From NCBI GenBank assembly GCA_947486185.1, contig CANKTH010000003.1, positions 1 through 64,000 of the forward strand: DNA of 64,000 bases, given 5' to 3'. Source of the DNA: Deltaproteobacteria bacterium. GTDB lineage: Bacteria > Myxococcota_A > UBA796 > SXON01. The stretch's first letter is position 1; each line of letters starts with the position of its first letter. The translations under genes and the position numbers were made by a program. Of the stretch, positions 1 to 8,961 are shown in pieces. The notes below the pieces were generated by a model. It worked only from the letters and a program-made list of their open reading frames with translations. It did not search any database and had not been told where the DNA came from.

Positions 1-123
1 CTACACACCGCTCGCCAGACGTGGGCCCAGCGGATCGCGCGGTACGCCGCCCCGGAGGGCACAAGAGCGACCCTCACGACGGCGACCCGTCGGCCGACCA
101 TCGAAATACTGGCGTTTCACTAA
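1..123 (+). CDS. 3' end of an unidentified gene cut by the window edge
   Basis: Frame 1 is open from the first base to a TAA at 121-123 and encodes 40 residues ending ...PTIEILAFH. Third codon positions are overwhelmingly G or C, as in the certain genes of this window, which is the main reason to call it coding. The C-terminus matches no family I recognise. It would converge on the minus-strand transpeptidase operon. The call rests on codon bias over 40 codons only and could be chance. Confidence 0.35.
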   Translation, partial: LHTARQTWAQRIARYAAPEGTRATLTTATRRPTIEILAFH

Positions 124-234
124 GATAGTATGGATGCGGATTTTGTGGGAAAGCCGAGTCTCGAAGGTCGACCGTCGATCAGGACGCTCCCGTGTCGCGC
201 TCCTCGCCGCCAGATCTCTGCGATGCGCGGCGAG

Positions 235-345
235 TCAGTTTCGCGCGACCTGGAGACCCGGCACCACCGTCGCAGCGTCCACCCAGCCCGGGCCCGTCGG
301 CGCAGGCTCAGCCGCCCAGACACCCAGCGCCAACATCAGGATCAT
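235..345 (-). pseudogene. Truncated secreted protein, possibly a D-Ala-D-Ala dipeptidase (VanX/M15) remnant
   Basis: The start ATG overlaps the transpeptidase TGA as ATGA, the overlap style of functional operons here. The 36 residues begin with a signal-peptide-like stretch (MILMLALGVWAAE) followed by DAATVVPGLQVARN and TGA. The segment VPGLQV-R resembles the N-terminal beta strand of VanX-type dipeptidases, where R-Y-A-T-x-D-N-F normally follows. None of the three frames downstream gives that continuation, so the gene looks cut off by a rearrangement. A peptidoglycan dipeptidase next to an L,D-transpeptidase would make sense, but the family assignment is tentative. Confidence 0.35.
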
Positions 346-1088
346 GGCGGTAAACCCCAACTCTGCGCCACACCGCGGTATACCTCTTCGGGGAGCTGCA
401 CCAGGAGCGGCAGCGCCGCCGGCTCGAGCCAGCCGATGAGCCCGAGGAGCGCGTCGGCGTCCGTCGCCGTGCAGCCGACGGTCGGCTTGTCCGTCGCCCG
501 CCAGACGTGCAGGAAGATGCACGACCCCGCGCCAGCTACCGGCTTGGGGTTGTGGCGCACGAGCACCAGCCACTCATACAAGCTGTCGTTTCGCACCATC
601 TTCTCCGCCGACTTCCAGCCCGGCGGCACCTCGGGGCCCACGATCCGGTTGTAGAAGGGTGAAGCCGGATCATCGACACACACCCGTCCCGTGGAGCTCT
701 GATAGGGCCACCGCGACCCGCCCGGGGCCGCGCTCAGGTAGCCCATCGCCTCTCCCAACTCAAACACACCGGCCGGCGCCCGACCGTCCCCTTCCTGCTT
801 CACCGGACCCTCGAGGCCCTCAGGGTGGAGACCCAGGCCCCAACCCAGACCCGAGCGGCCGAGCACCACCGGGATCGGCTCGCCATCCGCCACAAAAACG
901 CCGTCGCGCCGTCGATGACGGGTGAGCGTAGCCGGCGCCGCCGCCCAGTCGGCGCTCCGCACCACCACGAGCTGGCTGCTCTCCGGGGGAATCCGAAAAC
1001 TCTGGTTCGAGGCGGCGCTGAGATCGGCGCAGCCCGCCAGCACCACTAGGCTGGGCCCCAACAAGCGGGGGATGGGCCTCAAGGACAT
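342..1088 (-). CDS. L,D-transpeptidase (YkuD-like) lipoprotein
   Basis: The 248-residue protein starts with a lipoprotein signal (lipobox VLAGC, Cys20). The C-terminal half carries a YkuD-type active site: IFLHVW with His194, then PTVGCTA with Cys206. YkuD enzymes form 3-3 peptidoglycan cross-links or attach lipoproteins to peptidoglycan through a Cys acyl-enzyme. The start is supported by GGAGGG about 10 nt upstream. The gene overlaps the end of the cytochrome gene by 10 nt, so the two are translationally coupled. The exact substrate cannot be read from sequence; the Thr after GC, where Arg is usual in the canonical family, suggests the divergent YkuD branch related to YafK. Confidence 0.8.
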   Translation of the reverse strand: MSLRPIPRLLGPSLVVLAGCADLSAASNQSFRIPPESSQLVVVRSADWAAAPATLTRHRRRDGVFVADGEPIPVVLGRSGLGWGLGLHPEGLEGPVKQEGDGRAPAGVFELGEAMGYLSAAPGGSRWPYQSSTGRVCVDDPASPFYNRIVGPEVPPGWKSAEKMVRNDSLYEWLVLVRHNPKPVAGAGSCIFLHVWRATDKPTVGCTATDADALLGLIGWLEPAALPLLVQLPEEVYRGVAQSWGLPP

Positions 1089-2191
1089 AGCGCGGCGCCC
1101 TCCGTAGACACTCGGTGTACCACGACGCTGGTGGGCTCACCGGGGTCATTCTGGGGCGTAGGGATCTCGTCTTCGGTGTAGATGTAGCGGAGCTCGATCG
1201 ACACCGGCTCGGCGCGGCCGCCCCCCAGCTCGCCGACCGCCACCCGCCAGACTCGGCTCTCCAACGGCAGGATCGCGGTGTCGAGCCGCACCCGCTTACC
1301 CGCGTCCGGGGCCGGCTCGAAGGCTCTCCCGATGAACGCCTCCCACAGTCGGGCGGGCTCGCTCGCGCGCCACACCCGCAGGATCAGGTGACGGTGCAGG
1401 TCGCCGCTCGGCAGCTTGTGTCCGGCGCCGGAGTTGGTGACCGTCACCCGCAGCTGCCGGCGATCCTCCCAGCACCGCTCCAGGGTCGCGGCGTGCTGGA
1501 GCGCGCCCAGCGCGTGTGCCCCCGGCAGCGAATGGCCGAACTTGCCATGGCAGGACCAGCAGGCCTGCTCCAGACCGGCGTAGGGGCCCGCCCGGAACTC
1601 GGCGACCGTATCCTGCATCGGATGGTCGGTATAACGTTTGACTTCGCCATTCGCCTCGACCACCGGGAAGTTGAACTGGTGGCAGCCGGCGCAGAGTCGC
1701 TCTGAGTCGTAATCCCCCATCACCCGCGTATGATGCGGACTGTCGTCGCCTCGCGCCGCGGCCAGGATCTCCCCTTCTCGGAGGTGACACACCGCGCAGC
1801 TCACCCCTTCGGCCGCGACCGTATCGACGCTCGCCACCCCGGCGGGCGCGAGCGGCGCGTGACAGTGGACACACCAATCGAGCGGGCGCGGCTTGAACTC
1901 CCGTTGGAAGATCCCGTTGGTCCACGCAGCGGCGTGACGGCTCCCGCGCCACTCCGCGACGATCCCGGCGTGACAGCCCTCGCACGCGGCCACCCCCCGC
2001 TCCTCTGGCGGGGTGGCGCCGAGGGACACCGGAGCGAGACCTTGTGAAAAGAGCGCCTCTACCCCAAGTTCTGCCGCGACGGGGCGACAGGCCCCACTCA
2101 GCAGCAGCGCGGCGCACCCCACCGAGCGCGCCCAGCGGCCCACGACCCCGGGCCCGCCTCCGCTGGGGCTCGCACCGCGGCGCGTCGCCAT
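1079..2191 (-). CDS. Five-haem cytochrome c554-like lipoprotein
   Basis: Taking ATG at 2191 gives 370 residues with an N-terminal hydrophobic stretch and lipobox (LSGAC, Cys35). Five CxxCH haem c motifs follow: CEGCH about 70, CVHCH 107, CAVCH 132, CAGCH 167 and CWSCH 211. Spaced His residues (SRHAAAW, PHHTRV, DHPM) could serve as distal ligands, as in cytochrome c554/NrfB-type proteins. After residue 230 there is a beta-rich domain (TVTNSGAGHKLPSGDLHRHL) typical of multihaem proteins in this group. The longer in-frame start would run into the upstream gene, so the internal ATG, 8 nt after its stop, is preferred. It probably handles electrons on the periplasmic face of a membrane; the partner is unknown. 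Confidence 0.85.
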   Translation of the reverse strand: MATRRGASPSGGGPGVVGRWARSVGCAALLLSGACRPVAAELGVEALFSQGLAPVSLGATPPEERGVAACEGCHAGIVAEWRGSRHAAAWTNGIFQREFKPRPLDWCVHCHAPLAPAGVASVDTVAAEGVSCAVCHLREGEILAAARGDDSPHHTRVMGDYDSERLCAGCHQFNFPVVEANGEVKRYTDHPMQDTVAEFRAGPYAGLEQACWSCHGKFGHSLPGAHALGALQHAATLERCWEDRRQLRVTVTNSGAGHKLPSGDLHRHLILRVWRASEPARLWEAFIGRAFEPAPDAGKRVRLDTAILPLESRVWRVAVGELGGGRAEPVSIELRYIYTEDEIPTPQNDPGEPTSVVVHRVSTEGAALCP

Positions 2192-2199
2192 CGCGGCCG

Positions 2200-3600
2200 T
2201 CACGGTCCGGCCACCTCGCTCATCCGCACGGTGTCGGTCCACGCGCCGACCCGGCGGCCCTGCGACAACACGGCCCCGGCCCCGGCGCCTCGCCAACCGA
2301 AGCTGGTTGCCGAACGTTCACGCAAGAAAAGATCCAGGTAGCCCGCCTCATCATAAGACAGGAGCTCGGCGAGCACCGCGCGTTCGCGGCCCTCCCGCGA
2401 GTCGATCATGCCGCAGCTCACCGTGAGCAGCGCCGCGGCACGCGCCGGCTGGCCCGGCACCGCGGGCGCCATCTGCGCCCACGCGAAGGTGTGGGTGGTG
2501 TCACTGGAGCACTGCGACGGCCGCCCCGCCATCGCGTCGGCGAGGGATGGATTGTCCTTCACGTCGAAAACACCCACGGTCTCCGCCCGCAAAAACCCAA
2601 CCTTACCGAACTGCGGAAGCTCCAGGTACCCGCCGACCTGCCCCGTGCTCGTGTCGCCCCAGAGCGGCGGCCCTTCGTAACAGGTCCACAAACGGGCGGG
2701 CTGCAGGTTGTCCAACACAGGGAGCGGCCGACTGTCTGTCGTCACCACCTGTACCGGCACAAAGTCCGCGAAGGTCGACGTCAAGGCGGCGCGCGCCCGC
2801 GCGATCGATCCGTCGGGGCGTGGCAGGCCCGGCTCGCCTGGGAAGGCCGCCAGAGCTTCGAGCGAGGCCGACATATAGATCCAGTCGTTGCCATCGGACC
2901 TGAGCTCATCGGGGACTGGTGTGGCGCCCGTCGCCTTGAGCGTATACCGAGGCAGGACCGGCATGAACGCCCCGGTGCTGGCCTTGAACACCGCGGCGGC
3001 TGCGACCCGGTCCTTCTTCCAGCTCAGCACCCTCTCGTATCGGGCCTTCTCCGCGGCAGGATTGTCGGGGGTGACGGAGGTGGCGTAGAACTCGACGTCG
3101 GAGACCGCGAGATCCGTGTACTTGCTGCCCGCGTACACGGACACGACCTTGAGCTCCACGGCCTCGAGGCGTCCGCGGGGTTGGGTGATCCGCAGCTCCT
3201 GCCAGCCTGCCTGATCCTCCAAGGTAAACGCCTGGGTCATCCCCGAGGGCAACAGCTTGACCTCGATCTGTTGGGGACGAGCATTCGCCTTGTACAAGTT
3301 CGTCGACTTCTGGTAGCCGTTCTGCACGCGGAGACGGAGCGCCTCAGTGCCCTCGAGCCGGCTCAGGTAGAAGCGAATCCACTCGCCTTCGCCCGAGTCG
3401 CCGGCCCCTTCCACCCAGGCGGTCATGGGGTCCCCGTCCGCCGCGTAGAGGGGGAGGTAGTTCTCCTGGAACTTGTTCCAGTCGTTCCACAAGAAGCTGG
3501 AGCTGTCGGCGCGGTCGGCATAGAGGCGACGCTCAAAAGCGGCGTTGGCGCGTACCGCGGCGGGTAAGAGGAGCAGGACGAGCAGCAACGGTCGCATCAT
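2200..3600 (-). CDS. Secreted protein with NADase-type glycan-binding (discoidin-like) domain
   Basis: 466 residues with a clear Sec signal (MMRPLLLVLLLLPAAVRA). Residues about 20-170 match the carbohydrate-binding discoidin-like fold found beside secreted NADases: YAADGDPMTAWVEG, GEWIRFYL, LRVQNGY, and a closing DLAVSDVEFY strand. The remaining 300 residues have no motif I recognise; several Trp/Cys-containing strands suggest a beta-rich periplasmic domain. First gene of an operon with the cytochrome and transpeptidase, 8 nt before the next start. Probably binds cell-surface or peptidoglycan glycan; no catalytic residues are evident. Confidence 0.75.
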   Translation of the reverse strand: MMRPLLLVLLLLPAAVRANAAFERRLYADRADSSSFLWNDWNKFQENYLPLYAADGDPMTAWVEGAGDSGEGEWIRFYLSRLEGTEALRLRVQNGYQKSTNLYKANARPQQIEVKLLPSGMTQAFTLEDQAGWQELRITQPRGRLEAVELKVVSVYAGSKYTDLAVSDVEFYATSVTPDNPAAEKARYERVLSWKKDRVAAAAVFKASTGAFMPVLPRYTLKATGATPVPDELRSDGNDWIYMSASLEALAAFPGEPGLPRPDGSIARARAALTSTFADFVPVQVVTTDSRPLPVLDNLQPARLWTCYEGPPLWGDTSTGQVGGYLELPQFGKVGFLRAETVGVFDVKDNPSLADAMAGRPSQCSSDTTHTFAWAQMAPAVPGQPARAAALLTVSCGMIDSREGRERAVLAELLSYDEAGYLDLFLRERSATSFGWRGAGAGAVLSQGRRVGAWTDTVRMSEVAGP

Positions 3601-3712
3601 GTGCGCTGTCTATCGGACACGAGGCCACATGACCGGCCTTTTTGGGCCTCGGCGCACGCAAGCTATGGTGGCATCGACCAACGTACGCTATCCTGCGGGC
3701 CCGGAGACGCCG

Positions 3713-4615
3713 ATGCGCTGCCCGACCTGGAGCCTGCTCGCCCTTCTACTCGGTTGTACCTCTAAAGAGCCGGGCACCGGGCCGGGCGGCGACGACACGG
3801 CGGCCCCTACCGAGCCCACCGAGCCCCTGCCCGAGCCCGCGGCGCTGGCCGAAGTGAGCGGCGGCGACTGCCCCGATCTTAGCTCGCCCGGCGAGTTTGA
3901 GATCAACGCCAACGGGAGAGACCGGTCGGGGCTCATCTATTTCCCGGAGGAGGCCGAGGGGCCGATGCCGATGATCTTCGCCTGGCACCCGCTGGGCGCC
4001 TCGGCGAGCTTGATGAAACGGTACCTCGATCTTGAAGATCTCGCAGAGGAGCTCGGCGTCATCGCCGTGATCCCCGAGGCGGACCCGTCGGCGCTCTTTG
4101 AGTGGGGGTTCATGGGCGGGGCCGACAACGACCTCGTGCTCTACGACGATCTCCGTAGCTGTATCGCCGAGCAACACGACGCCGACTTGAGCCGGGTCAG
4201 CTCCACCGGCTTCTCCGCGGGCGCCTTGTGGACCACCCTGCTGGCGATTGAGCGCGGCGACACCTTGTCCTCCGTCCTGGTGTTTTCGGGCGGCACCGAT
4301 CCGGTGATCACCTACAGCACCCCCGGCGGCACCTTCGCGGCCCTTCTCCTCCATGGGGGGGAGACGGACAGCTACGACGCAGTGGTGATGGTCATCGATT
4401 TTCAGGCGGCGACCTTGGCCTTTGCCGAGTCCCTCCACGCGGACGGCCACTTCGTCGGCATTGGCAACCACGACCTCGGCCACACCCTGCCGCGGGACGC
4501 GGCGGAGATCGCCGCGGCGTGGCTCCCGGTCCATCAATACGGTGCACCTTCCCCTTTTGCCGAAGGGGGCATCGAGGAGGTCGCCGATTGGCTGGAGGCC
4601 TACAAGCCCGAATGA
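3713..4615 (+). CDS. Lipoprotein esterase, PHB-depolymerase/LpqC-like alpha/beta hydrolase
   Basis: ATG at 3713 has GGAG upstream and gives a 300-residue protein with lipobox LLLGC (Cys15) and a Pro/Glu/Thr-rich linker. The hydrolase domain shows the strand PMIFAWHPLGAS (oxyanion region), nucleophile GFSAG with Ser168, LLLHGGETDSYD with the likely acid, and NHDLGHTLP with the likely catalytic His near the C-terminus. This order is that of extracellular PHB-depolymerase-like and feruloyl-esterase-like esterases. The substrate cannot be decided. The gene is divergent from the glycan-binding operon, with both promoters within about 110 bp. Confidence 0.82.
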   Translation: MRCPTWSLLALLLGCTSKEPGTGPGGDDTAAPTEPTEPLPEPAALAEVSGGDCPDLSSPGEFEINANGRDRSGLIYFPEEAEGPMPMIFAWHPLGASASLMKRYLDLEDLAEELGVIAVIPEADPSALFEWGFMGGADNDLVLYDDLRSCIAEQHDADLSRVSSTGFSAGALWTTLLAIERGDTLSSVLVFSGGTDPVITYSTPGGTFAALLLHGGETDSYDAVVMVIDFQAATLAFAESLHADGHFVGIGNHDLGHTLPRDAAEIAAAWLPVHQYGAPSPFAEGGIEEVADWLEAYKPE

Positions 4616-4665
4616 AACGGCGGGCAGTGCGGGCCGCGGCTGGATAATGCAACGCCGGAGGCCTG

Positions 4666-5412
4666 ATGCCGGCACCGTTCTGGAAGAAAGTCGCGAGCGC
4701 GTTCGTGGTGCTGCCCCCCGAGGCTCCGCCGCCTGAAGAGATCCCCGATGTGTCCGCCGACCTCGACGCGCTGCTCGCGAGCATTCCCGAGCCTGAATCG
4801 GCCGCTCCGGCCCCGCCGCCGGTGTCCGCCCCCGCCAGAGCGGCGCCCGCGTCCGCGCCGACCGCTTCGGCGGCGCCCTCGAACAGCGTCAACCTCGTGT
4901 TTGGACGTTCGATCGATGAGATCATCCTCGCCGCCGGGGTCGTCGACAGCCCCTCATCCTCCCAGCGCATCTTGAAGATGTTGTCGGGGCTGGCGGCCTT
5001 TCCGCGGCCGCAGCAGCTCGCGATGTTACGAGCGCTCGACGCGGCGGACGACACCTGGACCGAGGAGCGGGTAGTCACGGACGCGCGCGCCCGCCAGGCG
5101 GCGTTACGCGCCCATCTTCAGGCGATCGAGCAGTCGCGGGTCACTCGCCTCGGTCAGTTGGAGCAATCCACCCGGGACGCCCAGGCCCAACGCCAACAGC
5201 TGCTGGCCGACATCGACAAACAGATCGCCGAGCTCACCGCGCTCCGGGACCAGGCGCTCGCCGACGCGGCCCGGACCCTGTCCGAGCTCGAGGGTCAAAA
5301 GCAGGCCTGTGAGGTCGAGGCCGACACCGCCCGGCTGCGCGTGTCGGGCTCGGTCAACGATCTGTCCGACCTCGTGAGCTTCCTGACCGCCAGCGGCCCA
5401 CTCCCGACATGA
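4666..5412 (+). CDS. Coiled-coil protein, first gene of an ABC-transporter operon
   Basis: 248 residues with GGAGG well placed before ATG. The N-terminal 75 residues are Pro/Ala/Glu-rich and probably disordered. Residues 80-135 form a predicted helical bundle (RSIDEIILAAGV...ILKMLSGL...QLAMLRALD). Residues about 140-225 are a long Gln/Ala/Leu/Glu coiled coil. There is no signal peptide or membrane segment, so it is cytoplasmic. The next gene starts 10 nt after its stop, so it belongs with the downstream transporter genes. I do not recognise the family; its consistent position suggests an accessory role for the transporter. Confidence 0.75.
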   Translation: MPAPFWKKVASAFVVLPPEAPPPEEIPDVSADLDALLASIPEPESAAPAPPPVSAPARAAPASAPTASAAPSNSVNLVFGRSIDEIILAAGVVDSPSSSQRILKMLSGLAAFPRPQQLAMLRALDAADDTWTEERVVTDARARQAALRAHLQAIEQSRVTRLGQLEQSTRDAQAQRQQLLADIDKQIAELTALRDQALADAARTLSELEGQKQACEVEADTARLRVSGSVNDLSDLVSFLTASGPLPT

Positions 5413-5422
5413 GCGACGCCCG

Positions 5423-6322
5423 GTGAGCGACAAGCCCCCGCCCTTTCGCCGCGTAGCCTTTTCACATTGGCTCAATCTTGCTTTTTTGACGGGCGGGGTG
5501 CTGGCGGGCGTGTTCCATGATCCGACGTGGTTCGCGGTGACCGCGGCGGTAGAATCCGGTTTTTTGTGGGTGGTCCCCGATATCGGGCCCTTCCGGCTCG
5601 CGGTCGAGCGCGCCCACCGGGACGACCAGAAGGAGGATGAACGTGCCTTCTACCTGGATCATCTCTGGGGTCTGAAAGACACTCAGGATGACCGGGGCTT
5701 CTTCCGGCGCCTGCTCGTGGCGGCGCCCGAGGCCCACCTGGACGACCGGATAGTAGACCGAAACACCGCGGCCTACGCAGACTATGTTGAGATGCGCGGC
5801 ATCGTGACCCGGCTCGGCGAGCTGGTCGGTATGCCGGCGGTGCGCCTGACCCAGACCGAGGTCGATCGGCTCGAAGAGCTCATCACCGGCTACCTGCGCG
5901 TGCTCGCGGCCTGTCGCCCCTTACGGCAGGCGATCAGCGCGATCGACGAACGTGCGCTCAAGCGCGAGCTCGACCAGGTGACCCGTGCTTTGGAGCTGGC
6001 GACTCCGGAGATCCGCCCGGCGCTGATCGAACGCGAAGCGCTCACGCGCGCCCAACTGGAGCGGCTGCCTCAGCTGATCGCGACGCTCCAGCTTTTCGAG
6101 AGCCGAGCTCGCTCGATCGTGCATCAGTTTCACCACATTCAAACCCAGGTCATCGCCAACCCCGCGATGGACGTACACAGCATGGTCTCCGAGATTGTCG
6201 AGCGGCAGGCGCTGGCCACCGACCCGCTCGGCGCCCTGGCCGCGGATCAGGCGGTGCAGGACTTCATGGCCAAGGTAAACGCGCCCAAACGTGCCGCGGC
6301 GCGGAAGCCCCAGGCTCAATAG
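5423..6322 (+). CDS. Membrane-anchored coiled-coil protein of the ABC-transporter operon
   Basis: GTG start 10 nt downstream of the preceding stop; 299 residues. Residues about 14-52 hold two closely spaced hydrophobic segments (LNLAFLTGGVLAGVF; WFAVTAAVESGFLWVVP) forming a membrane hairpin. The remainder is charged and helical with heptad-like Leu/Ala spacing (about 110-270), so a cytoplasmic coiled-coil body is likely. No enzymatic motif is visible. Together with the previous gene it could make a cytoplasmic scaffold attached to the inner membrane beside the permease. The family is not recognised. Confidence 0.75.
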   Translation: MSDKPPPFRRVAFSHWLNLAFLTGGVLAGVFHDPTWFAVTAAVESGFLWVVPDIGPFRLAVERAHRDDQKEDERAFYLDHLWGLKDTQDDRGFFRRLLVAAPEAHLDDRIVDRNTAAYADYVEMRGIVTRLGELVGMPAVRLTQTEVDRLEELITGYLRVLAACRPLRQAISAIDERALKRELDQVTRALELATPEIRPALIEREALTRAQLERLPQLIATLQLFESRARSIVHQFHHIQTQVIANPAMDVHSMVSEIVERQALATDPLGALAADQAVQDFMAKVNAPKRAAARKPQAQ

Positions 6323-6418
6323 GACCGGAGAATCGTCGGTGAGTCGCGGCCCAGGCGCTCTGTCACCCTGATTTTCGCGAGCCTTCGTGATAGCGCTCTC
6401 GCACCTCCAGGTAGTGCC

Positions 6419-8179
6419 GTGAAGCTCACCCCCCTCTCGAAGATCCTGATCACCCTCTCGGTGGTCACGCTGATCGTGTTGATCGGCAGCCAGTTCAAGG
6501 ACACGCTTGCGCCCCCGAGCCAGAACAAGGTGAGCACCAACGTGCCTCCCAAAGCCGACCTGCCCGGCGTAGGAGACGCGCTGCCCGCCGCGACGGAGAA
6601 GCCTCCCGGCTGCGCCAATCTCCCCGAGGTACGCTTCTACCATTGGGCGTGGAACGCTCAGTCCGGCCTGATGCTGGCCACCGGGGGCAAACAGGCGGTC
6701 GCCGACAGCGCCATGTGTAAGAACGGCGTCAACCTCAAGCTCATCCGTGAAGACAACGTCGACACCATGCAGAGCCTGATGTTGACCTTCGCCGAGAAGA
6801 GCAAGGCGGGCGAAGGGAACCCCGCAGAAGGGGCTCACTTTGTCGCGATCATGGGCGACGGCTCCGCCTCCTTCCTCAAGGGCCTCAACGACCGGCTCGC
6901 GAAGCTCGGGCCCGACTACCTCGCGATCGTCGTGGGCTCCGCCGGGTACTCGCGCGGTGAGGACAAGTTCATGGGTCCGCCGGAATGGAAGGCCGATCCC
7001 CAGAAATCCCGCGGCGGCCTGGTCGCCGGCTACCTCCGGGACGGCGACTGGAACATCGCGCTCAAGTGGCTCGGGGACAACCAGATCCCCAACAACCCCG
7101 ACGACACCACGTGGGACCCCGACGCGCTCAACTGGGTCAACGCCAGCGACTACATCGACGCCGGCCAGAAATACGTCAGCAACTTCTGCACCGACCTGAA
7201 GAACACCAAGACCGGCGCGATGGAGAACCACTGTGTCAACGGCGTCGTCACCTGGACCCCGGGGGACGTGACGGTGGCTGAGGGCCGTGGCGGCCTGGTG
7301 TCGATCGTATCGACCAAAGAGTACCGGTCACAGATGCCCAACGTGATCATCGGCAACAAGAAATGGATGGCCGCCAACCCCGAGATCGTCAAGGGCATGC
7401 TCAGGGCGATCTTCGAAGGCGGAGACCGGATCAAGAAGGACGACGCGGCGTTGAGAGAGGCGGCGGCGATCTCGGCGCTCGTCTACAACGAAAAGGACGC
7501 GGCTTACTGGTACAAGTACTTCAGGGTGGTCGAGGAGAAGGACAAACAGGGCCTCGTCGTCGAGCTCGGCGGCTCGTCGGTCAACAACCTCGCGGACAAC
7601 CTGGAGCTTTTTGGCCTCGCCTCCGGCTCGGTCAACGCCTTCGCCGCCACCTACACCGTCTTCGCCAACATCGTGAAGTCCCAGTACCCCGATTTGATGC
7701 CCGACTACTGGCCGGTCGCCCAGATCCTCGACACCAGCTACCTGCAAGCGCTCGCGAAAGAGGGAGCGCCGACCACCGTCGCCGATATGGCCAGCTTTGA
7801 GCCCGAGGCCAAGGTGGAGCAGGTGGTCAGCCGGCGCACCTGGGACATCCAGTTTGACAGCGGCAAAGCTACCTTCACCCCCGCCGCCACCGCGACGCTC
7901 AACCAGTTGAAAGACGACCTCGTCATCGCGTCGGGCACCCTGGTCGAGCTGCACGGCCACACCGACAACCAGGGCAGCGCCGACAAGAATCAGCAGCTCT
8001 CCGAAGACCGGGCGTTCGCGGTCAAGCAATGGCTGACTGCGCAGTCGAGCACCAACTTCCCGGCCAACCGTATCAAGGTCTTCGCCCACGGCGCCTCCGA
8101 GCCGATCGAGTCCAACAGCTCGCCGGCCGGCCGCGCCACGAACCGCCGCGTCGAGGTGGTGATGGGCACCAGCAAATGA
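6419..8179 (+). CDS. Periplasmic substrate-binding protein fused to an OmpA peptidoglycan-binding domain
   Basis: 586 residues from a GTG start. Residues 8-28 form an N-terminal membrane anchor without a clear cleavage site. Residues about 60-440 look like a type 2 periplasmic binding protein of the NitT/TauT/phosphate class (VRFYHWAWNAQSG, a second lobe with GLVSIVSTKEYRSQMPNVIIGNKKWM). Residues about 470-586 are an OmpA C-terminal domain: QFDSGKATFTP, HGHTDNQGS, LSEDRAFAVKQWL and the closing NRRVEV. Such fusions are annotated as phosphate ABC substrate-binding/OmpA family proteins. The OmpA part should hold the receptor on peptidoglycan. The stop overlaps the permease start as ATGA. The ligand is unknown. 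Confidence 0.88.
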   Translation: MKLTPLSKILITLSVVTLIVLIGSQFKDTLAPPSQNKVSTNVPPKADLPGVGDALPAATEKPPGCANLPEVRFYHWAWNAQSGLMLATGGKQAVADSAMCKNGVNLKLIREDNVDTMQSLMLTFAEKSKAGEGNPAEGAHFVAIMGDGSASFLKGLNDRLAKLGPDYLAIVVGSAGYSRGEDKFMGPPEWKADPQKSRGGLVAGYLRDGDWNIALKWLGDNQIPNNPDDTTWDPDALNWVNASDYIDAGQKYVSNFCTDLKNTKTGAMENHCVNGVVTWTPGDVTVAEGRGGLVSIVSTKEYRSQMPNVIIGNKKWMAANPEIVKGMLRAIFEGGDRIKKDDAALREAAAISALVYNEKDAAYWYKYFRVVEEKDKQGLVVELGGSSVNNLADNLELFGLASGSVNAFAATYTVFANIVKSQYPDLMPDYWPVAQILDTSYLQALAKEGAPTTVADMASFEPEAKVEQVVSRRTWDIQFDSGKATFTPAATATLNQLKDDLVIASGTLVELHGHTDNQGSADKNQQLSEDRAFAVKQWLTAQSSTNFPANRIKVFAHGASEPIESNSSPAGRATNRRVEVVMGTSK

Positions 8180-8961
8180 AGCTTGGGGCGATATTCCTTC
8201 CCAATCGGCGTATCGACGCGATCACCGCGGCGGGGCTGGTGGGCTTCTGGGCCGGCCTCGCGCTCCTCGCTTGGATCTTGTCGCCCTTCGAGACGCTGCC
8301 CGGCCCCGGTGAGGTGTTGGCCGCCCTCGGCACCTTGTGGTGGGAACAGGGCCTGGGTCCCGAGCTATTTACGACCCTGACGCTGATCGCCGAGAGTCTG
8401 CTCATCACGACGATCCTGTCGTTGGGCCTCTCCTATCTCTCGGTGATCCCCTTCTTCCGGCCCCTGATCGGCGCCGTGTCGAAGCTCCGTTTTCTCGGTC
8501 TGACCGGGCTCGTGGTGCCCTTCACGCTGCTGGCCGGTGGCGGGCACACGCTCAAGGTGGTGCTGCTCACCTTTGGCATGACCACCTTCTTCGTCACGGC
8601 GATGAGCCAGGTGGTCCTCGACCTGCCGCGGGAGAACTTCGATCATCTCCGGGTGCTCGGCGCGAGCGACGCCCGGATCGTCTGGGAGGTGGTGATCCGC
8701 GGCACGCTCGACAAGGCGCTCGACGTGCTCCGGCAGAACCTCGCGATCGGCTGGGCGATGATCACCATGGCCGAGGGCATCTCCCGCGCGGAGGGCGGCC
8801 TGGGCGCGATGATCCTCAACCAGAACAAACATTTCCACCTCGCGGAGGTGTACGCCATCCTCCTATTGATCCTGGCGGTGGGCCTTGTCTTGGACTACCT
8901 GGCTGGTCTCCTGTCACGCCTCCTCTGTCCGTGGGCCGAGCTCGAACGGGTGCGGCGTTGA
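8176..8961 (+). CDS. ABC transporter permease, SsuC/TauC-like
   Basis: 261 residues; ATG overlaps the previous stop (ATGA). The protein has an N-terminal membrane segment (AITAAGLVGFWAGLALLAWIL), the typical PGPGEVLAALG loop, four or five further hydrophobic segments, and a cytoplasmic EAA-type loop (HLRVLGASDARIVWEVVIRGTLDKALDVLRQ) that docks on the ATPase. This is the BPD_transp_1 architecture of nitrate/sulfonate/taurine importers. It is the inner-membrane channel for the upstream OmpA-anchored binding protein. Confidence 0.9.
   Translation: MKLGAIFLPNRRIDAITAAGLVGFWAGLALLAWILSPFETLPGPGEVLAALGTLWWEQGLGPELFTTLTLIAESLLITTILSLGLSYLSVIPFFRPLIGAVSKLRFLGLTGLVVPFTLLAGGGHTLKVVLLTFGMTTFFVTAMSQVVLDLPRENFDHLRVLGASDARIVWEVVIRGTLDKALDVLRQNLAIGWAMITMAEGISRAEGGLGAMILNQNKHFHLAEVYAILLLILAVGLVLDYLAGLLSRLLCPWAELERVRR

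Noticed and set aside
2044..3567. 507-codon plus-strand frame opposite the glycan-binding protein
   Set aside because: Arg/Pro/Gly-rich shadow without domain features; the minus strand has a signal peptide and a family match.
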